Below, piece after piece: positions 32,623 to 42,900 of a stretch of 64,000 bases of DNA. Both the position numbers and the translations under genes were made by a program. The notes under the pieces are model-generated. The model did no database searches. It was given only the letters and a program-made list of their open reading frames with translations, and was not told where the DNA came from. The stretch lies in contig OX336338.1 in NCBI GenBank assembly GCA_946902875.1, positions 8,299,971 through 8,363,970 on the forward strand, given 5' to 3'. Source of the stretch: Nematopogon swammerdamellus (taxonomy: Eukaryota; Arthropoda; Insecta; Lepidoptera; Adelidae). The stretch's first letter is position 1. Each line of letters starts with the position of its first letter.

Positions 32623-33417
32623 TACATAAAATTAACTGGTAGTTATTTTGTTTAAACTATGAGCGTTAGTTTTCTTTAACATTTATGTATAAATATCTAT
32701 ACAATGCAAGCACCGTACGTAATATACTCAAAGCTGGTAACGATGAAAACAATTATCTTTTTAGACATATGCACATGTCTACTGACATGGTGTGTGCGTT
32801 CTAATCTCAGTAAAGTTGTTATGATGTATTTGTACCGGCTGAAATTTTTCTTTCATCTCTCTCAGTTTTAAGAATGAACCTTGCATATTATAAGTACCTA
32901 CCTACGTATGCTTCTCCATAACATTAATCAATGTTATTATTTTCTTTAATTATATGAATAACAACGTAATCGTGATGATCTATTCGTTTATTTTTGCTTT
33001 TCATTCATATCGGAAATCGTAAAACGGCTGTGGTTTGAGCAAACAATTTATGCATATAAAGCAATTTTATTACATTTTATCAAAACAACTGCCAAATTAA
33101 TAAAAGGGTCACCATTGTTTTTGGTTTATTCACATGTACCGCCTTTGATAAAATATTTTAATTTCCTAATCTTTCAGCCTTTTCGTTCCATAGTTTTTGA
33201 TATGGACCGTAGATAATAGTATAAAAGGGGATATGTCCAAAATTATTTTTAAACACAAAATTTGATCTTAAAAGCTATTACCTATTATTGTAGGCGTGAG
33301 CTGAGTGGACGAAAATATTTTATTCTCGTAGTTATGAATATATAAATAAGAGATGAATAAGAAACTCCAAATGTAAAATCTGTAATATACCTAAAATAAT
33401 AACGTACTTGGCTTACA

Positions 33418-33520
33418 GCGCGCGGCAGGTAACTTGGCCTCTGTGCGAGAGGGACGACGTTATACGCATGCGATCGTTGGTATAACGCTGTCCCGCTCGC
33501 ACAGCGGCCAAGTTACGTGC
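33418..33520. repeat. GC-rich hairpin 1
   Basis: GCGCGCGGCAGGTAACTTGG ... GACGACGTTATAC pairs with GTATAACGCTGTCCCGCTCG ... CAAGTTACGTGCCGCG. The arms are about 45 bp and the loop is short (GCATGCGATCGTTG). Confidence 0.85.
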
Positions 33521-33531
33521 CGCGTACTCTA

Positions 33532-33960
33532 CCATGGTTGAAATTCGCGGTCATATATTAGGGCCGACCACAGAGCATCGAATACCGCGCGCGCCCCCTC
33601 CTAGAGACGCCCTAAGCGATAATATTTGAAACCCAATAACTACACGCAGTGCTGCTAGCGCTTCGTATGTGTGTGTGTGTGTTAGTATCGACACTACACA
33701 CAAAGAGGAGCAAGTTAGGCACACGCACAAAACAAATGCACACGCACAACACACATATGTAAGTCATAGGCCACGCCCACAGGCTTCAACGGCATTGTAG
33801 GGAAATCGCGCTCAGGGCGCCTCTAGGAGGGGCGCGCGCGGTCGGTATTCGAAGCTCTGTGGGGCCGACGTTTCGGACTGGAGCGTGCAGTCCATCCTCA
33901 GGCTGCACGCGGCAGTCCGAAACGTCGGCCATAATAACCGCGAATTTCAACCATGGTAAG
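33532..33960. repeat. Outer foldback element enclosing a second hairpin
   Basis: The left arm CCATGGTTGAAATTCGCGGT ... TACCGCGCGCGCCCCCTCCT is inverted on the right as AGGAGGGGCGCGCGCGGTCG ... CCGCGAATTTCAACCATGG. The right arm is interrupted at 33863-33929 by a 67 bp hairpin (GCCGACGTTTCGGACTGGAG ... GCAGTCCGAAACGTCGGCC). A (TG)n tract lies at about 33667-33681. Confidence 0.85.
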
Positions 33961-36286
33961 CCAAACACCAACCATATGAATATCCATGGTAGACTAAAAG
34001 AAGTTACCTATCTATCTCCTAAAAACTTTCACCTGGGCTTAACAAAAAACTATTATGAACTTATCATTAAAACAATATGATACAGCAATAAGACTTTTCG
34101 AATCATTCATTATTCACAATGAATGATATTGTGAATAATGGTTAATCTGCAACACACTTTATTATAATAACTACATAATTTTCATAATACTTTAGCTAAT
34201 TTTAGGACCATGGTACAATCTTTTACTAACCTATCCTTTGTTAAAAAATCCGTGTAACTATAAACTAACATAGATCGCCTTTGGCACAGCTCACAAATGT
34301 TGACTAGTTATATTTAGCCTAAATTATGAAAGATCCCTTATACGCTTCGTCGCGTAATAAGAAGAAAAAGGAAATTAATTTTGTTTTTTGTGGCCCCTCC
34401 GCACCGATAAAAGTTCAGATAATTTATTTAATCATTGATCACGAACAGATATGATGATTTTAAATGTACTTTTTCATTAATCTACACAGTGCCGTCGTTC
34501 TATGTAATTGGATGTCCAAGGCATTCTTCACGTTTAAATAGGTACTTAGGTAGGTATTGAAACTGGAGTAGTATTTTATGCGAAGCGTATAAAGGTCACT
34601 TTGTAATAATTTTTAAACATTTCGGCATCATATAAATCTTCATATCTACTTCAGTTGACATCACAATAAATTTCTCTGTATATCCGTACCTACACATAAC
34701 CTAATTCCTACATTAATTAATTACCTTCATTTACAGGGATATTTCTTATTGAATCTGCAACAATACACTAAAATTTGACACATTCAGTCACACATCCGTG
34801 TACGTTGGCAACTATTAATTCTGCTATAACACTGTGGGTATATTTACAAAGATTTAAACTATTCAGTATTTATTAACGATCGAAAAAATTCAAAAGTTGG
34901 GTCCGTAAATATGTATTATAATTTTGTAACACTATTTACAATATGTATAAACTGTGATATATAACTTGCCAGCTATTTTGGTTAGTAGTAGATTTTAAAT
35001 AAAATACAATGAAGTAATAGGAATGAGGACCTGCAAGCTGTGAGTACCTTGACCGGGTGCAAATAGATTAGACCTCCAGGCTGCGTTCACACAACGGTGT
35101 TCCAATCAAATACATTTAAAAGAATAGAACTTTTATTTTTATAAGTACATTGCATTTAATACGTCCCCAATATCCATAAATGTACTCAACTTGCATCAAA
35201 CTACATTCATACATTTATAATAACGTCTTCGTGTCACACACGTTTAAATACGCAAGACTCATTGAATAGAATGCGTAAACTTAATGACTTCAGCTGTTCG
35301 ACGGCCGATATCTCTATCCTTTTGAATTTTTTGTTCCAACAAATAAATGTATGGACGTTCTGTCTAAACGCCCGGTTAACCATTCCTACGATTTTTCGGG
35401 TACCCTGATGTATGTACCTACCTACATAGTGCACATGCATCCCTATATCAGTCGCTAAACCACTATAACAGGGTAGACGTAAACGTAAATTATCTAGAAA
35501 AAGACTTTTGATTATTATTTTATCAGTGGGTTCTGTATAATATTATGTTGCTCTCACATACAATGTTAAATATTAAATAAATATTATATCCTTTAACGAA
35601 TGCAAAGTCCAAGTCATCCATACAATGTAGAATCTTAACATATGTAGGTAGCGGTCGGTGGTATGGTTTTAAATTAGCAGGAATGTTGCCAGCCGTATTT
35701 AGTTAAGATTTACTTCAAAGTTAATTTTTATGACAAGAAAATTATATTATTCCATGACATGTTTTTTTCAAAGGAAAATCATTAACTACTTCGATACCTT
35801 GGGGACACATGCATTGCGACACAAACAATAAATATAGAATTTTCCTTCATGGAATATCCTTTCACAACTGTCCAAAATTATGAAATTACATGTTTTTGAA
35901 GCACGTCGCATTTTAAATCACGTCCACACGTGCAAATGTGAAACTCGACAAGGTCGTGAGCTATCAAAATTGCCAATTTTGTTATTTCCATCCACTTCTT
36001 GCCTTGCCCAAAAAAAGTAGGTACTCCTTATTTTAGTATCTTGTCACTTGGTATGTCTCGGACACTCACGTGGATGGAATGGAGGTCTAAAGAAAACATC
36101 AATAACTGGACCGTCGGTTTTCATTATAATAACTCAAATGATTCATTTAACTTGCAGGAATTATTATTTATATTTTTTACTGTGACGTTACTACAAACAG
36201 TGTTTCTTACAAATGCTTATAACAGTCGTACAGGACACTTGGACAGTTATCTGATAAAAATTGTATTGAGTATAGGATAAGCTCGT
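33961..36286. other. 3' flank of gene 1, no gene seen
   Basis: AT-rich with scattered GTAGGTAC-type simple motifs. It may include the 3' UTR and transcription termination region of the NOS1AP gene, but no clear poly(A) signal could be fixed. Confidence 0.4.
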
Positions 36287-37171
36287 TTATTTGGTTGTGT
36301 GGCGAGTCCACTGCGCGCGCATTGTGGCCATCATCTCGCTCCTGTTCGGTACTTTCTCGCTGGTGGTGCGAGTGATGGGAGGCGCGGCAGGCAGCGCTCG
36401 TCGCGTGTTGCCGCTCTCATCCGTGATGTCGAGAGTGACCATGGAGACGTTGTCTCTCGGTCGCGGTTCGTTCGTGCTATGCACCATCTCGCCAAAATCC
36501 GAAGTGCTGCCCGACGGACTAACCGGCACGATGAGCCGGACTCGCCCGTCCGTATCGGTTGTGGTCAACGTCGCCGTATGCGACAGTGGCATTATGAAGG
36601 AGGCGGCATCGTCAGAGCTCAGGCCGTCTGGCGTGGAGTCCTTGGAAGTTGGGCCCGGGCTCGGCGTGAAGAGCGAACTCTGGGAGATGGAGCTGTTCGG
36701 CGACTGCGCCCTCTGGTGGTTGCCGAGCGACTGCAGATTCATGTCGGATCTGGTGAATACCCGGTTCTGCTGGATGAGGGTCTCGAGATCTAGATTGTTG
36801 TAGTGGTTCACCAGCGGCGGGATGTTCGGAAAAGCGTTGCAGTTCTGAAAGTACTGCCTGTTGCAGTTGAGCGGGTTCACCTTCGCAACGTTGCCCATAT
36901 TCTGGAACTGCGTGATGAGTTGCTCGGTGAGTAGGTTGTTGTTGTAGTTGTTGTTATTGTTGAATGGGAATGTTTGTCCGTTGACGGGAGTGGACGGAAG
37001 CACCGGGGTTCCGACCAGGGACGACAGCTGCACGTTGTTGTTGTGAAGGTTCTGCGCGCTGGCTCTGAGCTGTGAGTTTTGGGCGAAGAGATCCAAGATA
37101 ACCGCGTTGTCGTTGGCCATGTGGTTGGCGAGCACGGAGCCTGGAGCAACCTGCGGTGCCGTGGCGGTCAC
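36287..37171 (-). CDS. NOS1AP: NOS1AP/CAPON orthologue, terminal coding exon
   Basis: This is the last coding exon: 294 codons plus TAA, joined in phase 0 to the exon at 38346 through acceptor GGAGCAG. It opens VTATAPQVAPGS, then has a second predicted helix with Asn/Gln repeats (LFAQNSQLRASAQNLHNNN), an Asn-rich run near residues 70-80 of the exon, Ser/Pro/Thr-rich segments, and a basic tail RSEMMATMRAQWTRHTTK. The length, composition and tail look like insect NOS1AP proteins rather than the vertebrate C-terminus. Vertebrate NOS1AP ends in a hydrophobic PDZ ligand (EIAV) that binds neuronal NOS, whereas this protein ends in Thr-Thr-Lys. The reading frame is intact. The antisense frames here are shadows. 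No convincing nearby polyadenylation signal was located. Confidence 0.9.
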   Translation of the reverse strand: MTATAPQVAPGSVLANHMANDNAVILDLFAQNSQLRASAQNLHNNNVQLSSLVGTPVLPSTPVNGQTFPFNNNNNYNNNLLTEQLITQFQNMGNVAKVNPLNCNRQYFQNCNAFPNIPPLVNHYNNLDLETLIQQNRVFTRSDMNLQSLGNHQRAQSPNSSISQSSLFTPSPGPTSKDSTPDGLSSDDAASFIMPLSHTATLTTTDTDGRVRLIVPVSPSGSTSDFGEMVHSTNEPRPRDNVSMVTLDITDESGNTRRALPAAPPITRTTSEKVPNRSEMMATMRAQWTRHTTK

Positions 37172-38345
37172 CTGCTCCGGTCAGCGTGAACAAACCAATT
37201 TCCCAATATACATTTATATTTCGAATAAATTCATAGATACTAACTCCTAAATAACATCGTCAATACGTGCAAACTATAATATAAACAAATCAAAAGCTGG
37301 CCAAAGTGTACAACAATAAAAATTACACTTGATCATGCAGGAATATATAAAAATTACAAAAAACAAGAAAAACAAGAAAATTAGATCACCCTCTATTTAT
37401 TTAGGGTGTATGACAGTACACAAAATGCAAATGAAATGGCAAAACCTACATCACACATATTGACATGTAAATGATAACGATTGATTTACTCGTACAGATA
37501 ATATTTGATCCTTTTAAGCTCTATATATAATTCACAACATAAAATGTTGTATGCAATGTAACGCAGTAAAATGACATTAGCATAATAGTTACGTAAGCTA
37601 GAGATCGCAACGGCCACTTACCAACAAAATCTTACTATTTGGAAGCATTAACAAAATAAGACAAGTTAGAAAAATTATGAAAAATATGTTCTTCATGATG
37701 ATGCGAAGTCGGCATGACGAAGCATGAACAAAATAAAACATAAAAAAATAACCATCAAAGTGCAACAAAAGCAAACCATGCTGTGGAAAAATTCAAGCGG
37801 TCAAACACAACAACACAGTAAATAAGAACAAAATCACAATAGCCGTAATTAAAACATTTAATGCATAATATGAATATAATCAAACACAAAATAATCTTAA
37901 ACTTAATTAAATAGAAAATATTGTGGCCATTAATTACAAGTCAAGTAAAGTAAACTAAAGGAGGTTCGGAGTCAAGACCAAATTCTTTTCCAAATTTGGT
38001 TTGTATTATACATAACTTTGGATTTTAGGTACGCTGTGGGCAGGTAATGGGCTACGAATGGGTACTTATATTTTATAATAAAGATAATTAAGAAATCATA
38101 TAATACATCGAAATGTCCCATAGGAAACAAATAATTTGTAGGAGGGGCTAAGATTAAGCTAATTCATGTAATAATATTACTTTCTTTAGGGAATATCCCT
38201 CACACGACTTTAATTTGTATTCCTGGCACGGACGAAATGACTCGGCAAGGCCTTGACAAAAGCCTGATTATATGGGAATAGCCTTATAAGGTGATCAGAA
38301 CCCGTGGAAAAGTTTCGGCACAGTTGAAACAGGAATGGAGCATAC
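37172..38345. other. Intron of NOS1AP gene
   Basis: AT-rich. I see no repeat or regulatory structure I can name. Confidence 0.6.
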
Positions 38346-38483
38346 CTGAGGTACCATCGTGAGCTGCTGTACGCTGATGGGCGTGGGCCGGGAGCCGCGT
38401 TCGCGCTCTTGCAGATGCGCCACCAGGGCCGTGATATGGTCCAATAGTTCCTTGTTGTGCACCAGTAACTGATGGGTGCGTGC
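38346..38483 (-). CDS. NOS1AP: NOS1AP/CAPON orthologue, coiled-coil exon 2
   Basis: This 46-codon exon is phase 0 at both ends, with acceptor CATTGCAG and donor CAG|GTATGC. It begins ARTHQLLVHNKELLDHITAL, which continues the preceding exon without a break. It matches the vertebrate NOS1AP segment of the type ARVHQLLLQNKDLLQHISLL at most positions. The helix ends around LQERERGSRP, followed by a linker ending QLTMVPQ. Together with the preceding exon this is the strongest evidence for the gene identity. Confidence 0.95.
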
Positions 38484-38808
38484 CTGCAATGGAAAGCAAA
38501 TTATCTTTTGAGACCTTGGACGCTCTTAGACAGTCGATATTGTGTTATGTTGTGGATGCTTTAAGACTACCTACAAATACATATTAAAGTTTCTTTCAAA
38601 AGTTTGGATTTATTAAGTTTTATGATGGTTAAATTAGGTAAGGCTACCAAACCTAACGTAACCTAAGGTTGTAAAGCGCCACCCTGCTACAAAGGTGGCA
38701 AAAATTTTTTGTCTAATTTATTGACAACACACATTGACATTTTCGCCAAGGACGTGCGAGGGATCTCGAAATCGATGGGTTCTCAGAAGTTGGATGTGTA
38801 CAACATAC

Positions 38809-38913
38809 CTGCGCCTCACACCTGGCCGCTTGCTCTGCGGCCAACTGGTCTCTCAGCAACAGAAGCTGCGCCACAGCGGCCCGCGTCTGCTGACTCTGCT
38901 GCTCCAGCCTCTC
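38809..38913 (-). CDS. NOS1AP: NOS1AP/CAPON orthologue, coiled-coil exon 1
   Basis: This is a 35-codon exon, phase 0 at both ends, with acceptor ATTATAG before 38913 and donor CAG|GTATGT after 38809. It encodes a Gln/Leu-rich helix with the core LLLLRDQLAAEQAARCEAQ. This closely resembles the conserved NOS1AP coiled coil (vertebrate consensus around LLRDQLSAEAAARLEAQ). In vertebrates this region mediates self-association and contacts with partners such as Scribble; that role is family knowledge and is not shown here. An interspersed repeat begins only 26 bp upstream of the acceptor (see findings). Confidence 0.93.
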
Positions 38914-38934
38914 CTATAATATTTATTTATTAAT

Positions 38935-39349
38935 TTTTAGGGTTCCGTATCCGGTACGGGACCCTATTACTAAGCCTACGCCGTCTATCTGTCTGTCTAT
39001 CCGAGGGCTGTATCTCTTGAACCGTAATAGGTAGCCCGTTGAAATTTTCACAGAGTATGTTTTATTATGGCCGATATAACAACAAATAAGAAAAATAAGA
39101 AAAAGTAAAAAAATCACAGGGGTCCCCATAGAAAAAACTAAAAAGTGTATGCGCGCCATCTACCAAGAATATGGAGCATTTTAACTAATCGTGAATTTGA
39201 ACTAATATTACCTACTCTTTTCTATTCTGTGCTAATATGAAGCATTTCATAATACACGCCATAGATGGCGTGCGTGAGTGGCGCTGACCATGACAGGGCG
39301 ATACGGAACCCTCAGTGCGCGAGTTCGACTCGCACTTGACCGGTTTTTT
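38935..39349 (-). repeat. GGTTCCGTA family, full length, 26 bp from an exon
   Basis: TTTTTAGGGTTCCGTATCCG ... GAGTTCGACTCGCACTTGAC-CGG, including both the 'CGCGCCATCTACC' and 'CACGCCATAGATGGCGTG' blocks. Its terminus faces the acceptor of the coiled-coil exon 1. Confidence 0.87.
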
Positions 39350-39614
39350 CATATTAACCAGAGTGGGTGACTAAGTTCAAGGTGGCCTTAGGCGCAGCTC
39401 AGCCAATTCAACCACCGAGAGGACCAGCTCGGCTTATCTACAGGAGGATTGAAATCTTCCGCGAAAGGCCATTTATCCGCGATTTTAAGATGCGTGAACT
39501 GTAGGATTTATGCAGTAGACTGCATTCACTCTGTTAAGACTAAGAGGCGCCGATTTACATACATAATACCTATAAAAAACCTTATGACGTTTTCCAGACA
39601 ATTAAATGTTTCAC

Positions 39615-39770
39615 CTTGAGCAGTTGCAGCTCGTGCTGAGCGCTCAGCGGCGTAGTGGACGAGAGCGAGCTGCCAGTGCCGTCAGCGCTCGAAGCGGCCG
39701 GCAGCGGATCCACGTTTGTCACGCATTCGGGCAGCTCCGGAATGTTGAGGGAAGGAGTCGGAATCGTGCG
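39615..39770 (-). CDS. NOS1AP: NOS1AP/CAPON orthologue, exon before the coiled coil
   Basis: The exon lies between acceptor TTCCAG (before 39770) and donor AAG|GTGAAA (after 39615). It has exactly 52 codons and is phase 0 at both ends. It starts RTIPTPSLNIPELPECVTNV, continues through a Ser/Thr/Ala-rich stretch, and ends SAQHELQLLK. The last residues start the heptad pattern that the next exon continues. NOS1AP proteins have such a Ser/Pro linker just before a Gln/Leu-rich coiled coil. The codon use and GC content stand out clearly from the AT-rich intron on both sides. Confidence 0.88.
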
Positions 39771-40497
39771 CTGGAACGATTAAAATATTTGATTACATTT
39801 TTTAAATATTTTACACACACTGAAAAACGGAAAATCATGTTAGGAGTTTAACCATGACAAAGGAGAAATACCTACATTCAAAATGTATCGTCTAGCATAA
39901 CAGGAATAATTATCACGAATAACTTAGGAAGAGTAAGACAATTTTACACTAATTGCAGATACAACTTTTGACTTTTTAGTTAATCTACATGGCACGCTTG
40001 CTATTTTTAACTCATTTCTAGTATTTGATCTATGATTCAGAGGTATCTCAGGCATTTTCTAAATTCTCGATGGTGTTATAACGTGCATAAATGTAACAAA
40101 TTTACGTTTAAAAGCGCCATCTACAAATATGTCCGCCAATTACATTGCGTTACAGTGTGCGTTGGTAAATAAGTAAGTACCCAGCAGCCCAGAGCCCAGA
40201 GCCAGCCCAGCGCCCAGCCAGCGCGCATAGTCGAAATCGCAAAGTTGTTTCGCAGTAAGAAAGCTCAACCACCCTACAGTTTACGCAACCCTATAACAGA
40301 TGGCGCTCCTTTTATACGTCTTGTCTTAGTTTCCTGAATACCACCATGTAGTCTAATAAATTTAGATATAGGATTGGAGTTATTATTTTTTTTTTTGGTA
40401 AAGAAGTTGTTCGAGGTGGTCTCATTGGATCTCGAAAGGTCAGGTCCACCGCATTGAAGCGGCTAATTATTGTTTCTGTCCATTTCACAATAGTGAC

Positions 40498-40605
40498 CAC
40501 CACTAAAGGGAAGCACCCACATGGCACCTAGTTCATCAAGGTGTGATGAGCTGACATCACAGGTGTTGCAGGTTATGTAAATAATCGTGTCATGTTAGAT
40601 AAGTA
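40498..40605 (+). repeat. Family B 3' end, decayed
   Basis: AAAGGGAAGCACCCACATGG ... GTTATGTAAATAATCGTGTC. The tail is eroded. Confidence 0.6.
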
Positions 40606-42249
40606 AAAAGTAAATAATACAATTTCTACTTCAGACATTTAACCACCATGGTCAAAATAATCTAAAATTACTATGAATGTATGATCGCTTATAATTCAAG
40701 AACGGCTCAACCTGTTCGCTTCCAGTTTTGCCTATGTAATGCGATGCGATCTATCTCCGCCAGGTTACATACTATGCAGCATTATACCATTATTCATATC
40801 AGCTGAACAGTAAGGACGAAAGTCAACATAGTCGGAAAAAATCTTCCAATCCGGTTAGCTTTCATTTGATTTACATAGAGCTTCCACCGACTTTACCGCG
40901 AGCGGAGCCGCGAGCACAACTAATGTTTTGTATATTTCTTAAGTTTCTAATACACATTTTATTTTTGGGATTTCAGAAGGTAAAAACTTTACTTGCTATC
41001 CTAATAAAAACATATTTTTGAAATTGATTTAAAACTATTTTTGTGTCACGCTCCTGGTTGCGTTTTATAATTATATCAATTATATGTTTATTGTTGTGTA
41101 CTTATCTACATTTTTAGGGATTTAGGTCGACTGAAATATTATCCTAAAGCGACTTCCGAGATAATCCAAGAGAAGTAATTATACGTGAACAAAGCTTTCC
41201 TCTCGAAAAGTTTACAGATCTAAATCCTTAATTGTACAAAACAAACGTATTTATGCAAATTGTTTATGGAAATACTTCAGAAAATTGAGCAAAATCACGA
41301 AGTATGAAGAATGGCGTGATGCTGTATAGCCTGTATCCTCTGGGAAGTATATGTCGTATTATGTAAGCATAACCGTAAGCGAATAGGTTGATCCGTTTTT
41401 GAGTTATAAGCGAACATAAGTATTACAAACATACACACAGACGGCAGACGTTCTAATAACTGCCACTATAATATGTATGTATATTATGTGAAATTATGAG
41501 ATTAATTTAACTGCCTTCTAAATTAAATACCTACAATTATTTAGTCGATTCCATCCACCTAATGACGGTGCTCCGACCCTCTTGTTGAACCCTCAAATCA
41601 AAACTTTGGGCTTTATTAATCTGGGACTTTGACAATTAAATAATATGGCAAAGTGGTAGGCCAAACCAATTATTAACTAAGATAATTCAGTAAGTGACAT
41701 AACCAGTTTTGAATCTGAAGTCAAGGTCGTAGTTACCCGAAAAGTATGAGACGAGTGTGGTTAATGAGGGCAAGTAAAATTGGGACTAAATCGCCTATAA
41801 AGGATTATGGAGGGATGTACCTAATACCATCTACTTAGTCTATATCTATGCTATTCTTCTCATCTTTGCTGCATACTCCAAATTTCCCAGTTTGTTTCCT
41901 CCGTAAGTATTTAAGTATTTTGATAAACCTTGAATCTCTCCAAACAGGACTGGCGCTTTTGTGCCAACTCAGCAAGTCAGGTCCCTTTTTATATTAAAAA
42001 AAGGAATCAGAGCAATGAAGTGTTCATTCAATCCTTTTACGGACCCTTGGATTGGGCTCCGGCGGCACGGGCGTCAGCTCTGTAATTACTGTGAACATTT
42101 TAAATTCGAAATAAATCTAATTCCACCAGATGTCGAGATTTTCTACTCCGATTCAAGATTAAAGTACCTAAGGTATGTTTGATTTGTTATTTTCATAGTC
42201 GGGAATTGTTGAGTTTAGATTTTACGTTTCACGTGAACGAATCATATAA

Positions 42250-42900
42250 TTTCTAATTAGCTTTTGCCCGTGGCTTTGCTCGCATTTAATTAGAATTTCA
42301 AAAGAAGAAAGTCACTCGGCATAGGCGAGACCGAAGGTCGAGCTGCGTTTAGGTAAACCATAAACCTACCGGGAGAAAGCAAGTAACTAAGGGCGAGGAA
42401 GAGGACAGAGCTGCGTTCAGGGAAACGATGTATATTTTATGGAAGAAACTATGTAACTCAGGGCGAGGCTGAGGGCCGAGCTTCCTTCAGGTAAGTGATA
42501 AGCCTTCGAAGAAAGTAACTAAAACATTCCTTCTCGAAGAAAGCAAGTGATTAAGATGGAAGCCTAAGGACGATTATAAATTTCTAAATAAAGTAAGCCA
42601 CTAAGGTTGAGACCGAACGCCAGGGCTATGTGCAAGTTAACGATAAACTTACTCGAAGACAGCTGCGTTCACGTAAACAATAAATTATACTCTTTTGAAG
42701 AAAGTATTCTTTATTCATCGTTCGTATGGTAGTACACTACGCTTGGATTTGTCCTGTTTAGTTTTTACAATCCGGTTCGCTAGTGAATCACTATGGGCGA
42801 GTTCGAAAGCTCGGCCTCAGGCCTTGCCCTTAGTGGATTACTTTCTTCGAGAGAATAGACGGTTTACGCGAACGCAGCTCGGCCTTTGGTCGAAAATTTA
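42250..42900. repeat. Foldback family, degenerate short copy
   Basis: It begins TTTTGCCCGTGGCTTTGCTC, has forward units with GGGCGAGG(A/C) and AAACCT blocks up to about 42620, then reversed units (CTCGGCCTCAGGCCTTGCCC, ACTTTCTTCGAGAGAATAGA) to 42900. It has the same head-to-head plan as the two large copies but is strongly diverged. Confidence 0.65.

Noticed and set aside
36291..36803. Plus-strand frames of 164-170 codons
   Set aside because: Antisense shadows of the GC-rich terminal NOS1AP exon. No splice or start context supports them.
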